Shown: in pieces, positions 63,978-64,000 of the stretch
Layout of the letters: the number at the start of each line of letters is the position of its first letter
Numbering within the stretch: the stretch's first letter is position 1
Source of the DNA: Burkholderiales bacterium
GTDB taxonomy: Bacteria; Pseudomonadota; Gammaproteobacteria; Burkholderiales; Burkholderiaceae_C
Reading direction: 5' to 3'
Assembly: GCA_016219375.1 (NCBI GenBank)
Contig: JACRNC010000016.1
Coordinates: forward strand, 62,001-126,000
Length of the DNA: 64,000 nt
Translations under genes and position numbers: made by a program
The notes under the pieces: model-generated
What the model was told of the DNA's origin: nothing
Seen by the model: the letters and a program-made list of their open reading frames with translations, nothing else
The model's database searches: none

Positions 63978-64000
63978 ATGTCCGCACAGCGCGAAACCGA
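63978..64000 (+). CDS. Start of an unidentified gene at the right edge
   Basis: ATG 63978 follows a good ribosome binding site (AGGAGAAG, 63968-63975). Only seven codons ('MSAQRET') are visible, so the product cannot be named. The 246 nt between pbpC and this start (63732-63977) show no gene; a small hairpin (CCCCA-TGCCTG-TGGGG, 63900-63915) is the only structure I see there. Confidence 0.5.

Overview
This 64 kb window is chromosomal and very GC-rich. It comes from a betaproteobacterium of the order Burkholderiales, most likely a Comamonadaceae, Sphaerotilus, Leptothrix or Rubrivivax-type organism. The placement rests on gene order (rodZ-ispG-hisS-yfgM-bamB-der-hfq-hflX-hflK-hflC-DUF2065-hisZ-purA, and rpsB through lpxB), on hisZ, on the divergent ppsA/ppsR pair, and on a PEP-CTERM exported protein. 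I assign the order with good confidence and the family only tentatively. Coding density is very high. Only one gap exceeds 300 bases (17902-18250), and it holds the rpsB promoter and a structured leader.

Left part (1-16.2 kb): the end of a RodZ-like gene, then a tightly packed plus-strand series. It covers isoprenoid synthesis (ispG), histidyl-tRNA synthetase, outer-membrane and secretion assembly (YfgM-like, bamB), ribosome-linked GTPases (der, hflX), the RNA chaperone hfq, and the membrane protease regulators hflK/hflC. HisZ, PurA and a purine-type phosphoribosyltransferase follow. A minus-strand tRNA-Leu(CAG) with its own promoter and terminator separates this from rnr (RNase R), which here lacks the N-terminal helix-turn-helix.

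Middle part (16.3-34.2 kb): nnr (NAD(P)HX repair) on the minus strand, then the large plus-strand envelope superoperon rpsB-tsf-pyrH-frr-uppS-cdsA-dxr-rseP-bamA-skp-lpxD-fabZ-lpxA-lpxB-rnhB-rRNA methyltransferase. It couples translation factors, undecaprenyl and phospholipid precursors, isoprenoid synthesis, outer-membrane protein assembly and lipid A synthesis. A YccA/Bax-inhibitor-1 membrane protein gene closes it, ending at a bidirectional terminator.

Right-middle (34.2-49.9 kb): mostly minus strand. The units are the rpsF-priB-rpsR-rplI-dnaB translation and replication operon, ppsA with its divergent regulator ppsR, and a coupled operon nadK-recN-rapZ-LON-domain protein diverging from hrcA. 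Then come a CAU-anticodon tRNA, a SlyB-type lipoprotein, a PEP-CTERM protein, a YggX-type protein and argA.

Right end (50-64 kb): plus-strand hrpA, a LysE-family exporter, an alpha/beta hydrolase, a bacterial alpha-2-macroglobulin with an intact thioester motif, and pbpC, the usual partner of that macroglobulin. The start of one more gene lies at the edge.

I found no mobile element, CRISPR array, phage, toxin-antitoxin or recognisable defence system, and no convincing new multi-gene system. The most interesting non-coding signals are two structured ribosomal-protein leaders (rpsB, rpsF), the nadK/hrcA promoter pair that predicts near-leaderless mRNAs, and the tRNA-Leu/rnr junction.
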